22,417 bases of DNA, taken from Nanobdellota archaeon (lineage in GTDB: Archaea > Nanoarchaeota > Nanoarchaeia > Woesearchaeales > GW2011-AR9). This document shows, in pieces, positions 1 through 7,253 of this stretch. The notes under the pieces are model-generated. The model did not search any database. It was given only the letters and a program-made list of their open reading frames with translations, and was not told where the DNA came from. The DNA lies in the NCBI GenBank assembly GCA_002687775.1, contig NZBF01000001.1, positions 1 to 22,417 on the forward strand, in the 5' to 3' direction. Position numbers and translations under genes: made by a program. How positions within the stretch are numbered: position 1 is the stretch's first letter; each line of letters begins with the position of its first letter.

Positions 1-29
1 TTTTCTTTTTTTTCAGTTAGAGTTTCCAT
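1..29 (-). CDS. possible 5' end of a divergent gene (partial)
   Basis: An ATG on the minus strand at 29-27 opens a reading frame (METLTEKKEK) that runs off the left edge without a stop. A GGTGA sequence lies 5 nt upstream of the ATG, a plausible Shine-Dalgarno site. The nine or ten visible codons are too few to assign a family, and the frame could be chance. The gene would be divergent from the exosome operon. Confidence 0.35.
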
Positions 30-194
30 AATATTCACCAAAAATGTAATATTATCGATTCTTTAAAAAGAAAGTGTCAACTAATTATCAAATTGAACAT
101 TTCTCAATAAAAACCCAAATGTTTTTAAATAATGAACGTTCTGAGGTTATAACTGAGAAAAAAATGACGCGAAATCCGCTTGCGAAATTCTCAA

Positions 195-203
195 TATATA
201 AGA
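195..203 (+). promoter_or_regulatory. candidate TATA element of the exosome operon
   Basis: The 191-bp gap before rrp4 holds two A/T-rich candidates: ATATATAAG at 195-203, rather close to the ATG at 221, and TTTTTAAATAA at about 122-132, which would give a leader of roughly 65 nt. A TGAGAA...TTCTCA pair flanks the stretch between them. No good Shine-Dalgarno precedes the ATG. Which element is used cannot be decided from sequence. Confidence 0.4.
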
Positions 204-220
204 AAAGCGGAAGATAAAAA

Positions 221-895
221 ATGAGTGAATTATTAGTAGAAGAAAAGTCGATTGCGACACCAGGAGAAAAGTTAGCCGTAGGTATGGATTATTTACCAGG
301 AGCTAACACATACAGAGATGGAGATCACATTCATTCTCAAGTTGTGGGATTAGTCTCATTAGCTGGACGAGCCGTGAAAGTTATGCCATTCAAAGGACCA
401 TACGTTCCTAAATCTGGCGATAAAATTATCGGTAAAGTGTTTGACATCTTAATGTCAGGATGGCGTATTGAAACAAATACACCCTATTCTGCAGTATTAA
501 ATGTGCGTGATGCGACTACAAGATTTATCAGAAAAGATGAAGATTTAAGTTCAATTATTGACATTGACGATTTCGTTGTGGCGAACATTACCATGGTTAC
601 TGGTCAGAACTTGATTGATTTAAGCATGAAAGGACCAGGGTTAATGAAAGTTGATGGTGGGAGAATTATTGAAATTAATCCTATGAAAGTACCACGGATA
701 ATTGGTAAGCAAGGAAGCATGATTACATTAGTAAAAGATGCAACCAAATGCCAAATTACTGTTGGTCAGAATGGATTTGTATGGATCAAAGGAACTCCGG
801 AAGATGAGTTACGTGCTGAACAAGCAATTTTGTTCATTGAAGAACATGCTCACGAGAAAGGGTTAACTGAAAAAGTGGAGAAATTAGTAAAATGA
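221..895 (+). CDS. rrp4: exosome RNA-binding cap protein Rrp4
   Basis: This 224-aa protein is the Rrp4 subunit of the archaeal exosome, which sits on the hexameric Rrp41/Rrp42 ring and feeds RNA substrates into it. The layout is typical: an N-terminal domain (about 1-60), an S1 domain (about 62-137) and a C-terminal KH domain (about 147-207) whose GxxG loop reads IIGKQGSM at 160-167. Length is normal for the archaeal family. The stop overlaps the rrp41 start (ATGA at 892-895), so translation is probably coupled. It is the first gene of a five-gene operon; the usual upstream SBDS gene is not in the window. Confidence 0.96.
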   Translation: MSELLVEEKSIATPGEKLAVGMDYLPGANTYRDGDHIHSQVVGLVSLAGRAVKVMPFKGPYVPKSGDKIIGKVFDILMSGWRIETNTPYSAVLNVRDATTRFIRKDEDLSSIIDIDDFVVANITMVTGQNLIDLSMKGPGLMKVDGGRIIEINPMKVPRIIGKQGSMITLVKDATKCQITVGQNGFVWIKGTPEDELRAEQAILFIEEHAHEKGLTEKVEKLVK

Positions 896-1590
896 GTTAT
901 TCAAAAAGATTAGACGGACGACAATTCGATGAATTACGTCCCATGGAAGCAAAAGTGGGAGTTATTCCTAATGCAGTAGGAAGTGCACGATTTAAAACAG
1001 GTCATACTGTTGCATTAGCAGCTGTTTACGGTCCTCGATTACTACACCCTGCAAAGTTAAGAAATCCAAAAGCAGGACGGTTACGATGTTATTACAACAT
1101 GATGCCGTTTTCTGGTCATGGAAATCGTGTGAGACCTGGTCATTCCAGGAGATCACAAGAAATATCTTTAGTAATGGAGAAAGCATTGGCGCCAGTTGTC
1201 GATTTAAGTGCATTTCCAAATTCTGTCATAGATGTTTTTGTTGAATTCCCTCAAACAGATGCAGGTACCAGGTGTGCAGCTATTACTGCTGCTTCGATGG
1301 CTCTTGCAGATGCAGGAATTCCAATGAAAAGCATAGTAACTTCTGTTTCCGTAGGTAAAGTTGAAGACAAAGTTCTTGTTGACTTAACCTATGATGAAGA
1401 AGCTTATTCAGAAAATGTAGCTGATATTCCTATGGCAATCTTGCCAAACACGGGGGAAGTTACGTTATTACAAATGGATGGCGGAGTTACAAAAGAACAA
1501 CTTATTGAAGCTTTAGAATTAGGAAAGAAAGCTTCTCAGGAAGTATATGAATTACAAGTGAGGTCATTAAAAGAAAAATATGGTAATTAA
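892..1590 (+). CDS. rrp41: exosome catalytic RNase PH subunit Rrp41
   Basis: At 232 aa this is the catalytic RNase PH-fold subunit of the archaeal exosome, which degrades RNA 3' to 5' using phosphate and can add 3' tails in reverse. Visible hallmarks are RLDGR at 6-10, the arginine-rich substrate loop containing GHGNRVRPGHSRRSQE at 75-90, QTDAGTR at 121-127, and the acidic active-site segment with D164 and D178 (ADIP). Retention of the acidic residues and basic loop points to an active subunit, unlike Rrp42. The start overlaps the end of rrp4 by 4 nt, and the 3' end overlaps rrp42 by 11 nt. Confidence 0.96.
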   Translation: MSYSKRLDGRQFDELRPMEAKVGVIPNAVGSARFKTGHTVALAAVYGPRLLHPAKLRNPKAGRLRCYYNMMPFSGHGNRVRPGHSRRSQEISLVMEKALAPVVDLSAFPNSVIDVFVEFPQTDAGTRCAAITAASMALADAGIPMKSIVTSVSVGKVEDKVLVDLTYDEEAYSENVADIPMAILPNTGEVTLLQMDGGVTKEQLIEALELGKKASQEVYELQVRSLKEKYGN

Positions 1591-2368
1591 CAAATCAATA
1601 GTAATAGAACTAGCAAAAAACGGTAAACGGGTAGATGGTCGGGGATTAACTGACTTTCGAGAACCTGTTACCGTAGAAGTAGGAATCACAAAATCTGCTG
1701 AAGGATCAGCACGAGTAACCATTGGAGAAACGGAAGTTTTAGTGGGAGTTAAACTTTCAGTAGAAAAGCCGTACCCTGACTCACCTGACAAAGGTGGTAT
1801 CATGGTAAATGCGGAATTGACACCGTTATCTAATCCAAACTACGATCCAGGACCACCACAAATTAAAGCGATTGAATTATCGCGAGTGGTTGATCGAGGA
1901 ATTCGTGAAAGTCATGCAATTGATGTTAAAGAGTTGTGTATCACACCAGGTGAACAATGTTGGTTTGTAGCCATTGATATTGTTGCAGTGAACGATGCAG
2001 GGAACTTATTTGACGCTGCAGGTTTAGGAGCAATGGCGGCATTGAAAAATGCTAAATTGCCTGAAGTTGATGAGAATGGTGTCATTGATTACATGAAGCG
2101 AACTGATAAATCGTTACCGGTTTCAAAGGAAGCTTTACCAGTGACAGTGCGGAAGATTCAGGGACAATTTGTAGTTGATCCATTGTTCATTGAAGAACAA
2201 GCAGTAGATGCACGGTTAACAGTGGCAAGTACAGCCGATGGTAGTATCGTTGCACTGCAAAAAGGTGGAGACGCTCCATTTTCAATTGAAGAAATTGGAA
2301 ATATTGTAGACATTGCATTAGAGAAGGCAAAGTTTTTAAGAGAGAAGCTAAATCAAGCACTACGATGA
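1580..2368 (+). CDS. rrp42: exosome non-catalytic RNase PH subunit Rrp42
   Basis: This 262-aa RNase PH-fold protein matches Rrp42, the structural partner that alternates with Rrp41 in the hexameric ring and contributes to RNA binding. It has RVDGRGL near residue 17 and the Rrp42-type segment NPNYDPGPP near 85-93. The basic loop and acidic catalytic pair of Rrp41 are absent, as expected. The ATG at 1580 gives the usual N-terminal helix before the RNase PH core and overlaps rrp41 by 11 nt; the next in-frame ATG would remove the start of the fold. The stop overlaps the rpoK start (ATGA at 2365). Confidence 0.95.
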   Translation: MVINKSIVIELAKNGKRVDGRGLTDFREPVTVEVGITKSAEGSARVTIGETEVLVGVKLSVEKPYPDSPDKGGIMVNAELTPLSNPNYDPGPPQIKAIELSRVVDRGIRESHAIDVKELCITPGEQCWFVAIDIVAVNDAGNLFDAAGLGAMAALKNAKLPEVDENGVIDYMKRTDKSLPVSKEALPVTVRKIQGQFVVDPLFIEEQAVDARLTVASTADGSIVALQKGGDAPFSIEEIGNIVDIALEKAKFLREKLNQALR

Positions 2369-2577
2369 CTGAAACTTTCAAATTTACCAAGTATGAGAAA
2401 GCTCGAATGATTGGTAGCCGTGCGCTTCAATTGTCGAGTGGAGCTCCTTTTTTGATAGATATTTCTCAAGAAGATTTGGAAGCTATGAAATTTAATCCGG
2501 TTCAAATTGCTTTGAAAGAATTTGAAGCTGGCGTTCTTCCTATTACAGTTAAACGACCTGAACCTGGAGAAAAATGA
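2365..2577 (+). CDS. rpoK: DNA-directed RNA polymerase subunit K (Rpo6/Rpb6 homologue)
   Basis: This 70-aa protein matches archaeal RpoK, a small assembly subunit equivalent to eukaryotic Rpb6 and bacterial omega. Signature segments are FTKYEKARMIGSRALQLSSG near the N-terminus, APFLIDI in the middle and LPITVKRP near the C-terminus. Full length is normal. The ATG overlaps the rrp42 stop, and its own stop overlaps the ATG of the DUF357 gene (ATGA at 2574). In many euryarchaea rrp42 is followed by rpl37ae; here rpoK occupies that slot, so RNA synthesis and degradation genes share one transcript. Confidence 0.93.
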   Translation: MTETFKFTKYEKARMIGSRALQLSSGAPFLIDISQEDLEAMKFNPVQIALKEFEAGVLPITVKRPEPGEK

Positions 2578-2861
2578 ACACGATAAGTCAAGAAAAACTT
2601 GACCGTTATTTCTCTGTAACTGGTAAAGCCCTTGAGAAAGTTAAACAAGCTCTTGATCAATCTCGTTTAGAGCAGGCAGAAGATTTTCTTGACATGGCTT
2701 CTCGGTATTACCAAGATGCTCAATATTTCTTTTCTGAGAAAAATAATTTAGTTTTAGCATTTGCTGCTTTGAATTATGCTCATGGGTGGTTGGATGCAGG
2801 TGCAAGGATTGGATTATTTGAAGTGAAAGATAATGTTTTGTTCACTGTAGACAGTGAATGA
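2574..2861 (+). CDS. DUF357 family protein
   Basis: A 95-aa, mostly helical protein. The segment FAALNYAHGWLDAGARIGLF near residues 63-82 is the hallmark of the archaeal DUF357 family, whose function is unknown. The rest is amphipathic helix, consistent with a small helical-bundle protein acting by binding something else. It is the last gene of the exosome operon; its ATG overlaps the rpoK stop. Its 3' end and stop codon are covered by two consecutive perfect hairpins (2841-2858 and 2857-2877), which may terminate the operon transcript or stabilise its 3' end. Confidence 0.85.
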   Translation: MNTISQEKLDRYFSVTGKALEKVKQALDQSRLEQAEDFLDMASRYYQDAQYFFSEKNNLVLAFAALNYAHGWLDAGARIGLFEVKDNVLFTVDSE

Positions 2862-2877
2862 CTACTATTTAGTCATT
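2841..2877 (+). terminator. tandem perfect hairpins at the exosome operon end
   Basis: Two perfect stem-loops lie back to back: TTCACTG-TAGA-CAGTGAA (2841-2858, 7-bp stem, 4-nt loop) and AATGACTA-CTATT-TAGTCATT (2857-2877, 8-bp stem, 5-nt loop). They share two bases and include the DUF357 stop codon (2859-2861). No T-run follows, so this is not a classical intrinsic terminator. RNA 3'-end processing or protection, or a protein-binding site upstream of the TrmB gene, are alternatives. Confidence 0.45.
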
Positions 2878-2882
2878 ACCAG

Positions 2883-2907
2883 TTCGAAAGATTTATAAAG
2901 AATTCGA
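2883..2907 (+). promoter_or_regulatory. TATA box flanked by TTCGA repeats (possible TrmB operator)
   Basis: A TATA box (TTTATAAA, about 2892-2899) is bracketed by TTCGA at 2883-2887 and 2903-2907, 20 bp apart (two helical turns). The outer parts form an imperfect inverted repeat (GTTCGAA and TTCGAC). The element lies 60-85 bp upstream of the TrmB-type gene, giving a leader that ends with a GAGGGA Shine-Dalgarno at about 2955-2960. Autoregulation by the downstream regulator is inferred from layout only. Confidence 0.4.
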
Positions 2908-2967
2908 CCCTTTGAATCTAAAAGAAGTTCTGACGGGTGTTTTTCAACCAATACGAGGGAAATACCA

Positions 2968-3741
2968 ATGATTGTTCAAAAAGATTTTATCGATAAGCTT
3001 AAAGAATTTGGATTAAATTCCTATGAAAGTAAATTATGGGTGGCTTTATTGTCGCGGGGTGTTTCTACAGCAGGTGAATTATCAGATATTAGTAATGTTC
3101 CACGCTCACGAGCGTATGATGTTCTTGAGAGTCTAGAGAAAAAAGGTTTTATCATGGTTAAGGTTGGGAAACCTATCAAATACTTGGCAGTTCCCCCTCG
3201 GGAAGTTGTTGAGAGAGTGAAAAAGAAAGTTGGTGAAGAAGCTGAATTAAAAACAAAAGTTCTTGATTCATTGAAAGAATCTGAGATGTTAGCTGAATTA
3301 AATTCTTTACATACCACTGGTATTGATTTAGTTGATCCGACTGATAGAAGTGGATCATTTCGAGGTCGAGATAAAATTTATGACCAAATGATTACCATGA
3401 TTAAAAATGCAAAGCAAAGTGTTCTTATCATGACAACTGCTGATGGGTTGATGCGTAAAGCTGATGCATTACAAAGTCATTTACGGCGAGCCTCACAACG
3501 GGGAGTTGATGTTACCATTGTTGCTCCTGCCTCAGTTGAACAGGAAATTATTACTCAAATGGGTAAATTTGCAAACATGGCTTTGAATGGAGCAATTGAT
3601 TGTCGTTATTGCATTGTTGACAATAAAGAATTGTTATTCATGGTAACTGATGATAAATCTGTTCATAAGAATTATGATTCTGCTGTTTGGGTGGATGCAC
3701 CGTATTTCGTTGAGTATTTCAGGAAACAATTGAGGGTATAA
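2968..3741 (+). CDS. TrmB-family transcriptional regulator
   Basis: A 257-aa protein with the TrmB architecture. A winged helix-turn-helix (about 10-75) starts at LNSYESKLW and contains the recognition-helix segment NVPRSRAYDVLESLEKKGF. A short coiled linker follows (about 80-110), then a C-terminal domain (about 120-257) of the phospholipase D-like fold common in TrmB regulators. No HKD motif is seen, so it is a binding rather than catalytic domain. TrmB proteins generally sense sugars or other metabolites; the ligand here is not predictable. The ATG is preceded by a Shine-Dalgarno (GAGGGA), unlike most genes in the window. It may control its own promoter or the flanking operons. Confidence 0.88.
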   Translation: MIVQKDFIDKLKEFGLNSYESKLWVALLSRGVSTAGELSDISNVPRSRAYDVLESLEKKGFIMVKVGKPIKYLAVPPREVVERVKKKVGEEAELKTKVLDSLKESEMLAELNSLHTTGIDLVDPTDRSGSFRGRDKIYDQMITMIKNAKQSVLIMTTADGLMRKADALQSHLRRASQRGVDVTIVAPASVEQEIITQMGKFANMALNGAIDCRYCIVDNKELLFMVTDDKSVHKNYDSAVWVDAPYFVEYFRKQLRV

Positions 3742-3750
3742 TTTTTATAT
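3742..3750 (+). promoter_or_regulatory. TATA box of pth2
   Basis: TTTTTATAT at 3742-3750, just after the TrmB gene stop, is centred 26 bp before the pth2 ATG. This is the spacing expected for a leaderless archaeal transcript. Confidence 0.6.
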
Positions 3751-3771
3751 CCTAACTATTTTTCTTTTAGT

Positions 3772-4131
3772 ATGGTTTTTCAGAAAAAACAATTAAAACA
3801 AGTTATCATTGTAAGAAGTGATTTGAAATTACCAAAAGGAAAACTTGCAGCTCAATGTTGTCACGCATCTGTTGATTGTGTTCTGAAAAGTCCAAAACGA
3901 TTAGTGAAAAAATGGCGTGACAATGGTATGCCAAAGATTGTTCTGAAAGTAAAGAATTTATCTGAAATGAAAAAAGTTCAGCAGAAAGCCATGCAAGAGA
4001 GTTTAGTGACTTCTTTAATTACCGATGCTGGTCACACAGTGGTGAAACCAGGAACAGTTACCTGCCTTGGAATTGGTCCTGATGCAGAAGGAAAAATTGA
4101 TAAGATTACTGAGAATTTAGTTCTTGTGTAA
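3772..4131 (+). CDS. pth2: peptidyl-tRNA hydrolase, archaeal/eukaryotic type
   Basis: This 119-aa protein matches Pth2, which releases peptides from peptidyl-tRNA that has dropped off the ribosome. Conserved features are the N-terminal strand QVIIVRSDL (10-18), the catalytic-basic segment LPKGKLAAQCCHAS (20-33), SLITDAGHT near 81-89, and the C-terminal GPDAEGKID (102-110). Length is normal for the family. It appears leaderless with its own TATA box. Its last 26 bp overlap the convergent CYTH-domain gene. Confidence 0.95.
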   Translation: MVFQKKQLKQVIIVRSDLKLPKGKLAAQCCHASVDCVLKSPKRLVKKWRDNGMPKIVLKVKNLSEMKKVQQKAMQESLVTSLITDAGHTVVKPGTVTCLGIGPDAEGKIDKITENLVLV

Positions 4132-4651
4132 GTTCTTTCCAATTATCTTTATAATGGTTATACCTTTCATTAAATTCTTCTTTAGGAGTAATGGGGATGT
4201 TCAATTGAGAAAATTTTTGTTTGAGTAATTGAACAGTTTGTTCTTTTTCTTCACTATTTGACATTTTCTCTAATTCAATTATATATCCATATCCTTTAGT
4301 GTAATCAAGCATGACAGAAATACCTTGCCATTCAAATGTGTGGCGTTTTCTAAACCATTTTATTGTCGTTGAAATATTAGCTGATTCAAACAAATGAATT
4401 AATTTTTTGAAATCATCTTTACCACATTTTATTTCCATTTCTTCTCTATGGTTATCATGTAATTTTCCTTTCTTCATCCAAATTTTTGAAAAATAATTGT
4501 TTCTTTGAATTCTAATATCTTTAATAGTATCAAAATAATGAGTTTCTTGATTATCACTCGAAATTAATTGTCCTTCTTTTTCAAAGAAATCCTTTAATTT
4601 TAAGTATAATTCCTTTGAAATGAAGCTTCTGAGTTCGACTTCAATGTTCAT
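4106..4651 (-). CDS. CYTH domain protein (CyaB/ThTPase-like)
   Basis: A 181-aa CYTH-superfamily protein. These enzymes bind triphosphorylated substrates inside an eight-stranded barrel; members include class IV adenylate cyclases and thiamine or inorganic triphosphatases. The signature ExExR/K appears as EVELR at residues 4-8. Further acidic and basic positions lining the tunnel are seen in EEMEIK (about 70-75), the RKRH segment near 101, and the late strands VMLDY and YIIELE. Archaeal members are often called CyaB, but cyclase activity cannot be inferred. It converges on pth2 with a 26-bp overlap and diverges from the eL42 operon, with which it appears to share a TATA box. Confidence 0.85.
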   Translation of the reverse strand: MNIEVELRSFISKELYLKLKDFFEKEGQLISSDNQETHYFDTIKDIRIQRNNYFSKIWMKKGKLHDNHREEMEIKCGKDDFKKLIHLFESANISTTIKWFRKRHTFEWQGISVMLDYTKGYGYIIELEKMSNSEEKEQTVQLLKQKFSQLNIPITPKEEFNERYNHYKDNWKELTQELNSQ

Positions 4652-4673
4652 GAAGAATAAATCGGTGAAAAGC

Positions 4674-4681
4674 TTTATAAA
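4674..4681. promoter_or_regulatory. palindromic TATA box shared by divergent genes
   Basis: TTTATAAA at 4674-4681 is a perfect palindrome. Its centre is about 26.5 bp from the CYTH start on the minus strand (4651) and 27.5 bp from the eL42 start on the plus strand (4705). The 53-bp gap contains no other TATA-like sequence for either gene, so one site is placed to give leaderless mRNAs in both directions. Confidence 0.6.
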
Positions 4682-4704
4682 TCAGTCGGTTTCCTAACTA
4701 AAAT

Positions 4705-5022
4705 ATGAAATTGCCTAAGACTAAAAAACGATTATGTAAGCATTGTAAGACTCACACTGAGCATAAAGTAGTGCAACAGAAGTTTAAGGGTCTGAATAAA
4801 GTTCACACTCAAAGTAGAGGTTCCAAAAAGAGAGCAATCGCTAGAGGTGGGCGTGCTGGACGAGGTAACTTAGGACGTTTCTCACGACCAGCAATCGCAA
4901 AGTGGAAAATGACTGGAGCGAAAACAAGTAAGAAGTCAGATTTACGATATACCTGTTCAACGTGCAGTAAAACACACATGCAGAAAACAGGAAAACGATC
5001 TAAGAGGTTAGAATTAATATGA
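4705..5022 (+). CDS. rpl44e: large-subunit ribosomal protein eL42 (L44e)
   Basis: A 105-aa basic protein matching archaeal L44e (eL42), located near the E-site of the large subunit. It begins with MKLPKTKKRLCKHC and carries a zinc-binding set at C11, C14, C84 and C87. Between these is the basic linker with GGRAGRGNLGRFSRP. Length is normal or slightly long. It starts the conserved archaeal operon eL42-eS27-aIF2alpha-Nop10, and its stop overlaps the eS27 ATG (ATGA at 5019). Confidence 0.96.
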   Translation: MKLPKTKKRLCKHCKTHTEHKVVQQKFKGLNKVHTQSRGSKKRAIARGGRAGRGNLGRFSRPAIAKWKMTGAKTSKKSDLRYTCSTCSKTHMQKTGKRSKRLELI

Positions 5023-5186
5023 GGAGTAAATATATCAAAGTTCGTTGTTCAAAGTGTAAGAATGAACAAATCATATTCGGTAATGCGGCAAGTGTCGTTG
5101 AATGTTTAGTTTGTGGTAAAGAATTAGCCTATCCGACCGGTGGAAAATCACGAATTTCTGCTCGAGTATTGGAAGTGCTGGAGTAA
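5019..5186 (+). CDS. rps27e: small-subunit ribosomal protein eS27 (S27e)
   Basis: A 55-aa zinc-ribbon ribosomal protein. Read from the ATG at 5019, it has C10, C13, C29 and C32 (RCSKC and ECLVC) and the family segment YPTGGKSRIS near 38-47. Length is typical for archaeal S27e. The start overlaps the eL42 stop by 4 nt. It is followed 7 nt later by the ATG of aIF2-alpha, which preserves the well-known archaeal gene order. Confidence 0.93.
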   Translation: MRSKYIKVRCSKCKNEQIIFGNAASVVECLVCGKELAYPTGGKSRISARVLEVLE

Positions 5187-5193
5187 TTTCTTA

Positions 5194-5967
5194 ATGTTAT
5201 ATAGAAAAAAGGGTCAACCACAAGAAGATGATATTGTGTTATGTAAAATTACCAAGATTTTTCCAAGTTCTGTGTTTGCTGATTTATTAGAATATGATAG
5301 AATTTCAGGGATGATTCATATCTCTGAAGTTTCACCAGGAAGAATTAGAAATTTACGTGATTATGTCTCTGAGGGCAGGGAAGTTGTGTGTAAAATTTTA
5401 CGAATCAATAAAGAAAAAGGGCACATTGATTTATCTTTGCGAAGAGTTAATACCAATCAAAAACGATCAAAATTAGAAGCAGTTAAGCAAGAAAGTAAAG
5501 CTGAAAATTTAGTTAAGCAAGCAGCCAAACAATTAGACATGCCATTAAACAAGTTATATGATGTTCTTGTTGAACCTATCTTTAAAGAGTATGATTACTT
5601 GTACAGTTGTTTCCGTGATATTGCTGATGGTGAAGCTGATCTGAAAGTAATGGGTGTAGAAGAAAAAATAGCTACATTGATAACTGAATCTGTCTTGGAA
5701 AAATTCAAACCTGAAAAAATTTCTATCTCAGGTACTATTACCATTGAAACTTATGCAGGCGACGGTTCAGAGCGAATCAGGAAAGTGTTAATGGACATTG
5801 AAAATGTTTCTGACACTCTGCGTGTGTTTTATTTAGGTGGTGGGCGTTTTCAGTTACGGATTGAAGATTTTGATTACAAACCTGCTGAGAAAACATTGAA
5901 GAAAGCATTACAGTTACTTGATTCCTTCACTGATAAAGTTTCAACAGCGATATTTGAGCGAGCATAA
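5194..5967 (+). CDS. eif2a: translation initiation factor aIF2 subunit alpha
   Basis: A 257-aa protein matching the alpha subunit of archaeal IF2, the heterotrimer that delivers initiator tRNA to the small subunit. Residues about 10-85 form an S1 domain (EDDIVLCKITKIFPSSVFAD, then the HISEVSPGRIRNLRDYV loop matching the eIF2-alpha Ser51 region, then INKEKGHIDLSLRR). A helical domain follows (about 95-165), then a C-terminal alpha-beta domain (about 175-257) starting at KISISGTI. I chose the ATG at 5194, not the upstream in-frame ATG at 5140, because the extra 18 residues lie inside eS27 in another frame and resemble no family N-terminus. The stop shares one base with the Nop10 ATG. Confidence 0.94.
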   Translation: MLYRKKGQPQEDDIVLCKITKIFPSSVFADLLEYDRISGMIHISEVSPGRIRNLRDYVSEGREVVCKILRINKEKGHIDLSLRRVNTNQKRSKLEAVKQESKAENLVKQAAKQLDMPLNKLYDVLVEPIFKEYDYLYSCFRDIADGEADLKVMGVEEKIATLITESVLEKFKPEKISISGTITIETYAGDGSERIRKVLMDIENVSDTLRVFYLGGGRFQLRIEDFDYKPAEKTLKKALQLLDSFTDKVSTAIFERA

Positions 5968-6140
5968 TGCAACACATTCATTACTGTGGAACATGTGAAC
6001 AATACACTATGGAGAAAGAATGTCCCAAGTGTTCTTCTGTGACTGTTAGGCCAAGACCTGTTTCTTTGCAGGACGAAAAATATGATAAATATCGGTTAGC
6101 TGAAAAGAAAAAACTGTTGAAGAAGCAAGGATTGTATTAG
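5967..6140 (+). CDS. nop10: H/ACA RNP protein Nop10
   Basis: A 57-aa protein encoded by the short frame starting at 5967. It has the Nop10 zinc ribbon (C7, C10, C20, C23: YCGTC and ECPKC), then the conserved linker with PRPVSLQDEKYDKYRLAEKK. Nop10 is a core subunit of the H/ACA ribonucleoprotein that guides pseudouridylation of rRNA with Cbf5, Gar1 and L7Ae. Its place directly after aIF2-alpha is the classical archaeal arrangement, and the length is normal. Confidence 0.92.
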   Translation: MQHIHYCGTCEQYTMEKECPKCSSVTVRPRPVSLQDEKYDKYRLAEKKKLLKKQGLY

Positions 6141-6146
6141 CACAAG

Positions 6147-6155
6147 ATTTATTAA
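6147..6155 (+). promoter_or_regulatory. TATA box of the 87-aa gene
   Basis: ATTTATTAA, centred about 26 bp upstream of the ATG at 6177 and just after the Nop10 stop. The spacing fits a leaderless transcript and supports 6177-6440 as a real gene. Confidence 0.5.
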
Positions 6156-6176
6156 CTTCAAGAATATTCTATTTTT

Positions 6177-6440
6177 ATGCATCTTAGGGAGCAACTTCTT
6201 AAACATATTCCAGTTGAGCTACATAGGTCTGTGGATGTGCGTGGATTGTTACATAAAGTGAAAACGTTGGACGTTCAAACGCCTCATGAATTGATTGGAC
6301 AATTAAACACTGAAGTATCTGAATTGCAACAATTTATGGATTCGCATAAAGGACCAAGTTCTTTGAAATTGAGAGAAATGTCTACAAAGTTGAAAGTTAA
6401 CAAAACATTTTTAGATTTAAGTGAGAAATTTCTTATATGA
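6177..6440 (+). CDS. hypothetical helical protein, 87 aa
   Basis: I do not recognise a family. The protein is predicted to be almost entirely alpha-helical, with alternating hydrophobic and charged residues (for example LNTEVSELQQFMDSHKG and the C-terminal LSEKFLI). There are no cysteines, signal peptide or membrane segment. A well-placed TATA box supports expression as a single leaderless gene. It ends 36 bp before the convergent membrane-protein gene, with a weak hairpin in the gap. A small regulatory or structural protein is possible, but there is no evidence for a role. Confidence 0.6.
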   Translation: MHLREQLLKHIPVELHRSVDVRGLLHKVKTLDVQTPHELIGQLNTEVSELQQFMDSHKGPSSLKLREMSTKLKVNKTFLDLSEKFLI

Positions 6441-6455
6441 AGCGATTTTATGTTT

Positions 6456-6475
6456 AGAAATGATTTGTAATTTCT
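6456..6475. terminator. weak hairpin between convergent genes
   Basis: AGAAAT-GATTTGTA-ATTTCT (6456-6475) forms a 6-bp stem with an 8-nt loop in the 35-bp gap between convergent genes, followed by an A/T-rich stretch. It may help end transcription from either side. The stem is A/T-rich and could be chance. Confidence 0.25.
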
Positions 6476-7240
6476 TTATTTAACTTCCATAATTAATCCG
6501 CCAGCAACGGAAACACCTTTCACTTGGCCGTCAAGAACAACAAAACTTTCTTCACCAGATCCAATGTTAAAGTTACCAAGGAAGTCTGTTAAATGGACGT
6601 CGTCACCAGCTAAGCCGTAGTCTAACTTGTCAGGGATGATTAATTTTCCATCAGTTGCATACAAGGTTGCAGTTGGTAGGCGGATACCTTCTACGTTTAA
6701 TGAATCATACGATAACCTGTCAAATGAAATAGCTAACCTTCCTGCAGTTGAGATACCTACACCATTAACAGAAGCCCTATTAACTTCACCACTTAATGTA
6801 AGAATGAAATCATCAAAACTTACGTCACCCACAAATCCTTCCAATGCTAATGTGATTTCTTCCAAATTTTGAACTTCCAGAACTTCATTATTAATGCGAA
6901 TTTTATTATTAATATCTCGTGAATTGATGGTTAGTGTTTGAACAGCAACTTTACCTCCATCAGTTACAGGTATGGTACTTGTTTCAATTCTTAACGTAAT
7001 TTCGTTATCTTTTACTAAATACGTTCCTGTGTCTTCATCGAACTGGACAACATCTTCTAAAGAGTCGATTCCAACACTTGCAGAAGTAAGAATGTCAAAC
7101 TGGCCGTCATCATTAATAACCATCAACACAAGAATGGCACCAACAACTATCGTGGTCATAAAAATGTAGAACCGTCGATGATGTAAACCTGGCGCGTGCA
7201 TTCTATACAGGAGTTCATAGTCCTTTTTATACTTTTCCAT
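6476..7240 (-). CDS. single-pass membrane protein with beta-rich extracytoplasmic domain
   Basis: A 254-aa protein of unknown family. Residues 1-22 are charged and cytosolic-looking, about 23-42 form one hydrophobic membrane segment (RFYIFMTTIVVGAILVLMVI), and the remaining 210 residues are rich in short beta-strand patterns, acidic residues and glycine, with no cysteine. This suggests an N-terminally anchored protein with a beta-sandwich or beta-solenoid domain outside the membrane. No catalytic motif is seen. The leader region upstream contains the G+C-rich structured block at 7254-7399, which would be transcribed with it if the promoter lies beyond. Confidence 0.75.
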   Translation of the reverse strand: MEKYKKDYELLYRMHAPGLHHRRFYIFMTTIVVGAILVLMVINDDGQFDILTSASVGIDSLEDVVQFDEDTGTYLVKDNEITLRIETSTIPVTDGGKVAVQTLTINSRDINNKIRINNEVLEVQNLEEITLALEGFVGDVSFDDFILTLSGEVNRASVNGVGISTAGRLAISFDRLSYDSLNVEGIRLPTATLYATDGKLIIPDKLDYGLAGDDVHLTDFLGNFNIGSGEESFVVLDGQVKGVSVAGGLIMEVK

Positions 7241-7253
7241 TAGCTAAAGTTTG

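Noticed and set aside
5140..5193. Upstream ATG for aIF2-alpha
   Set aside because: The added residues overlap eS27 in another frame and match no family start; the ATG at 5194 gives the normal N-terminus.
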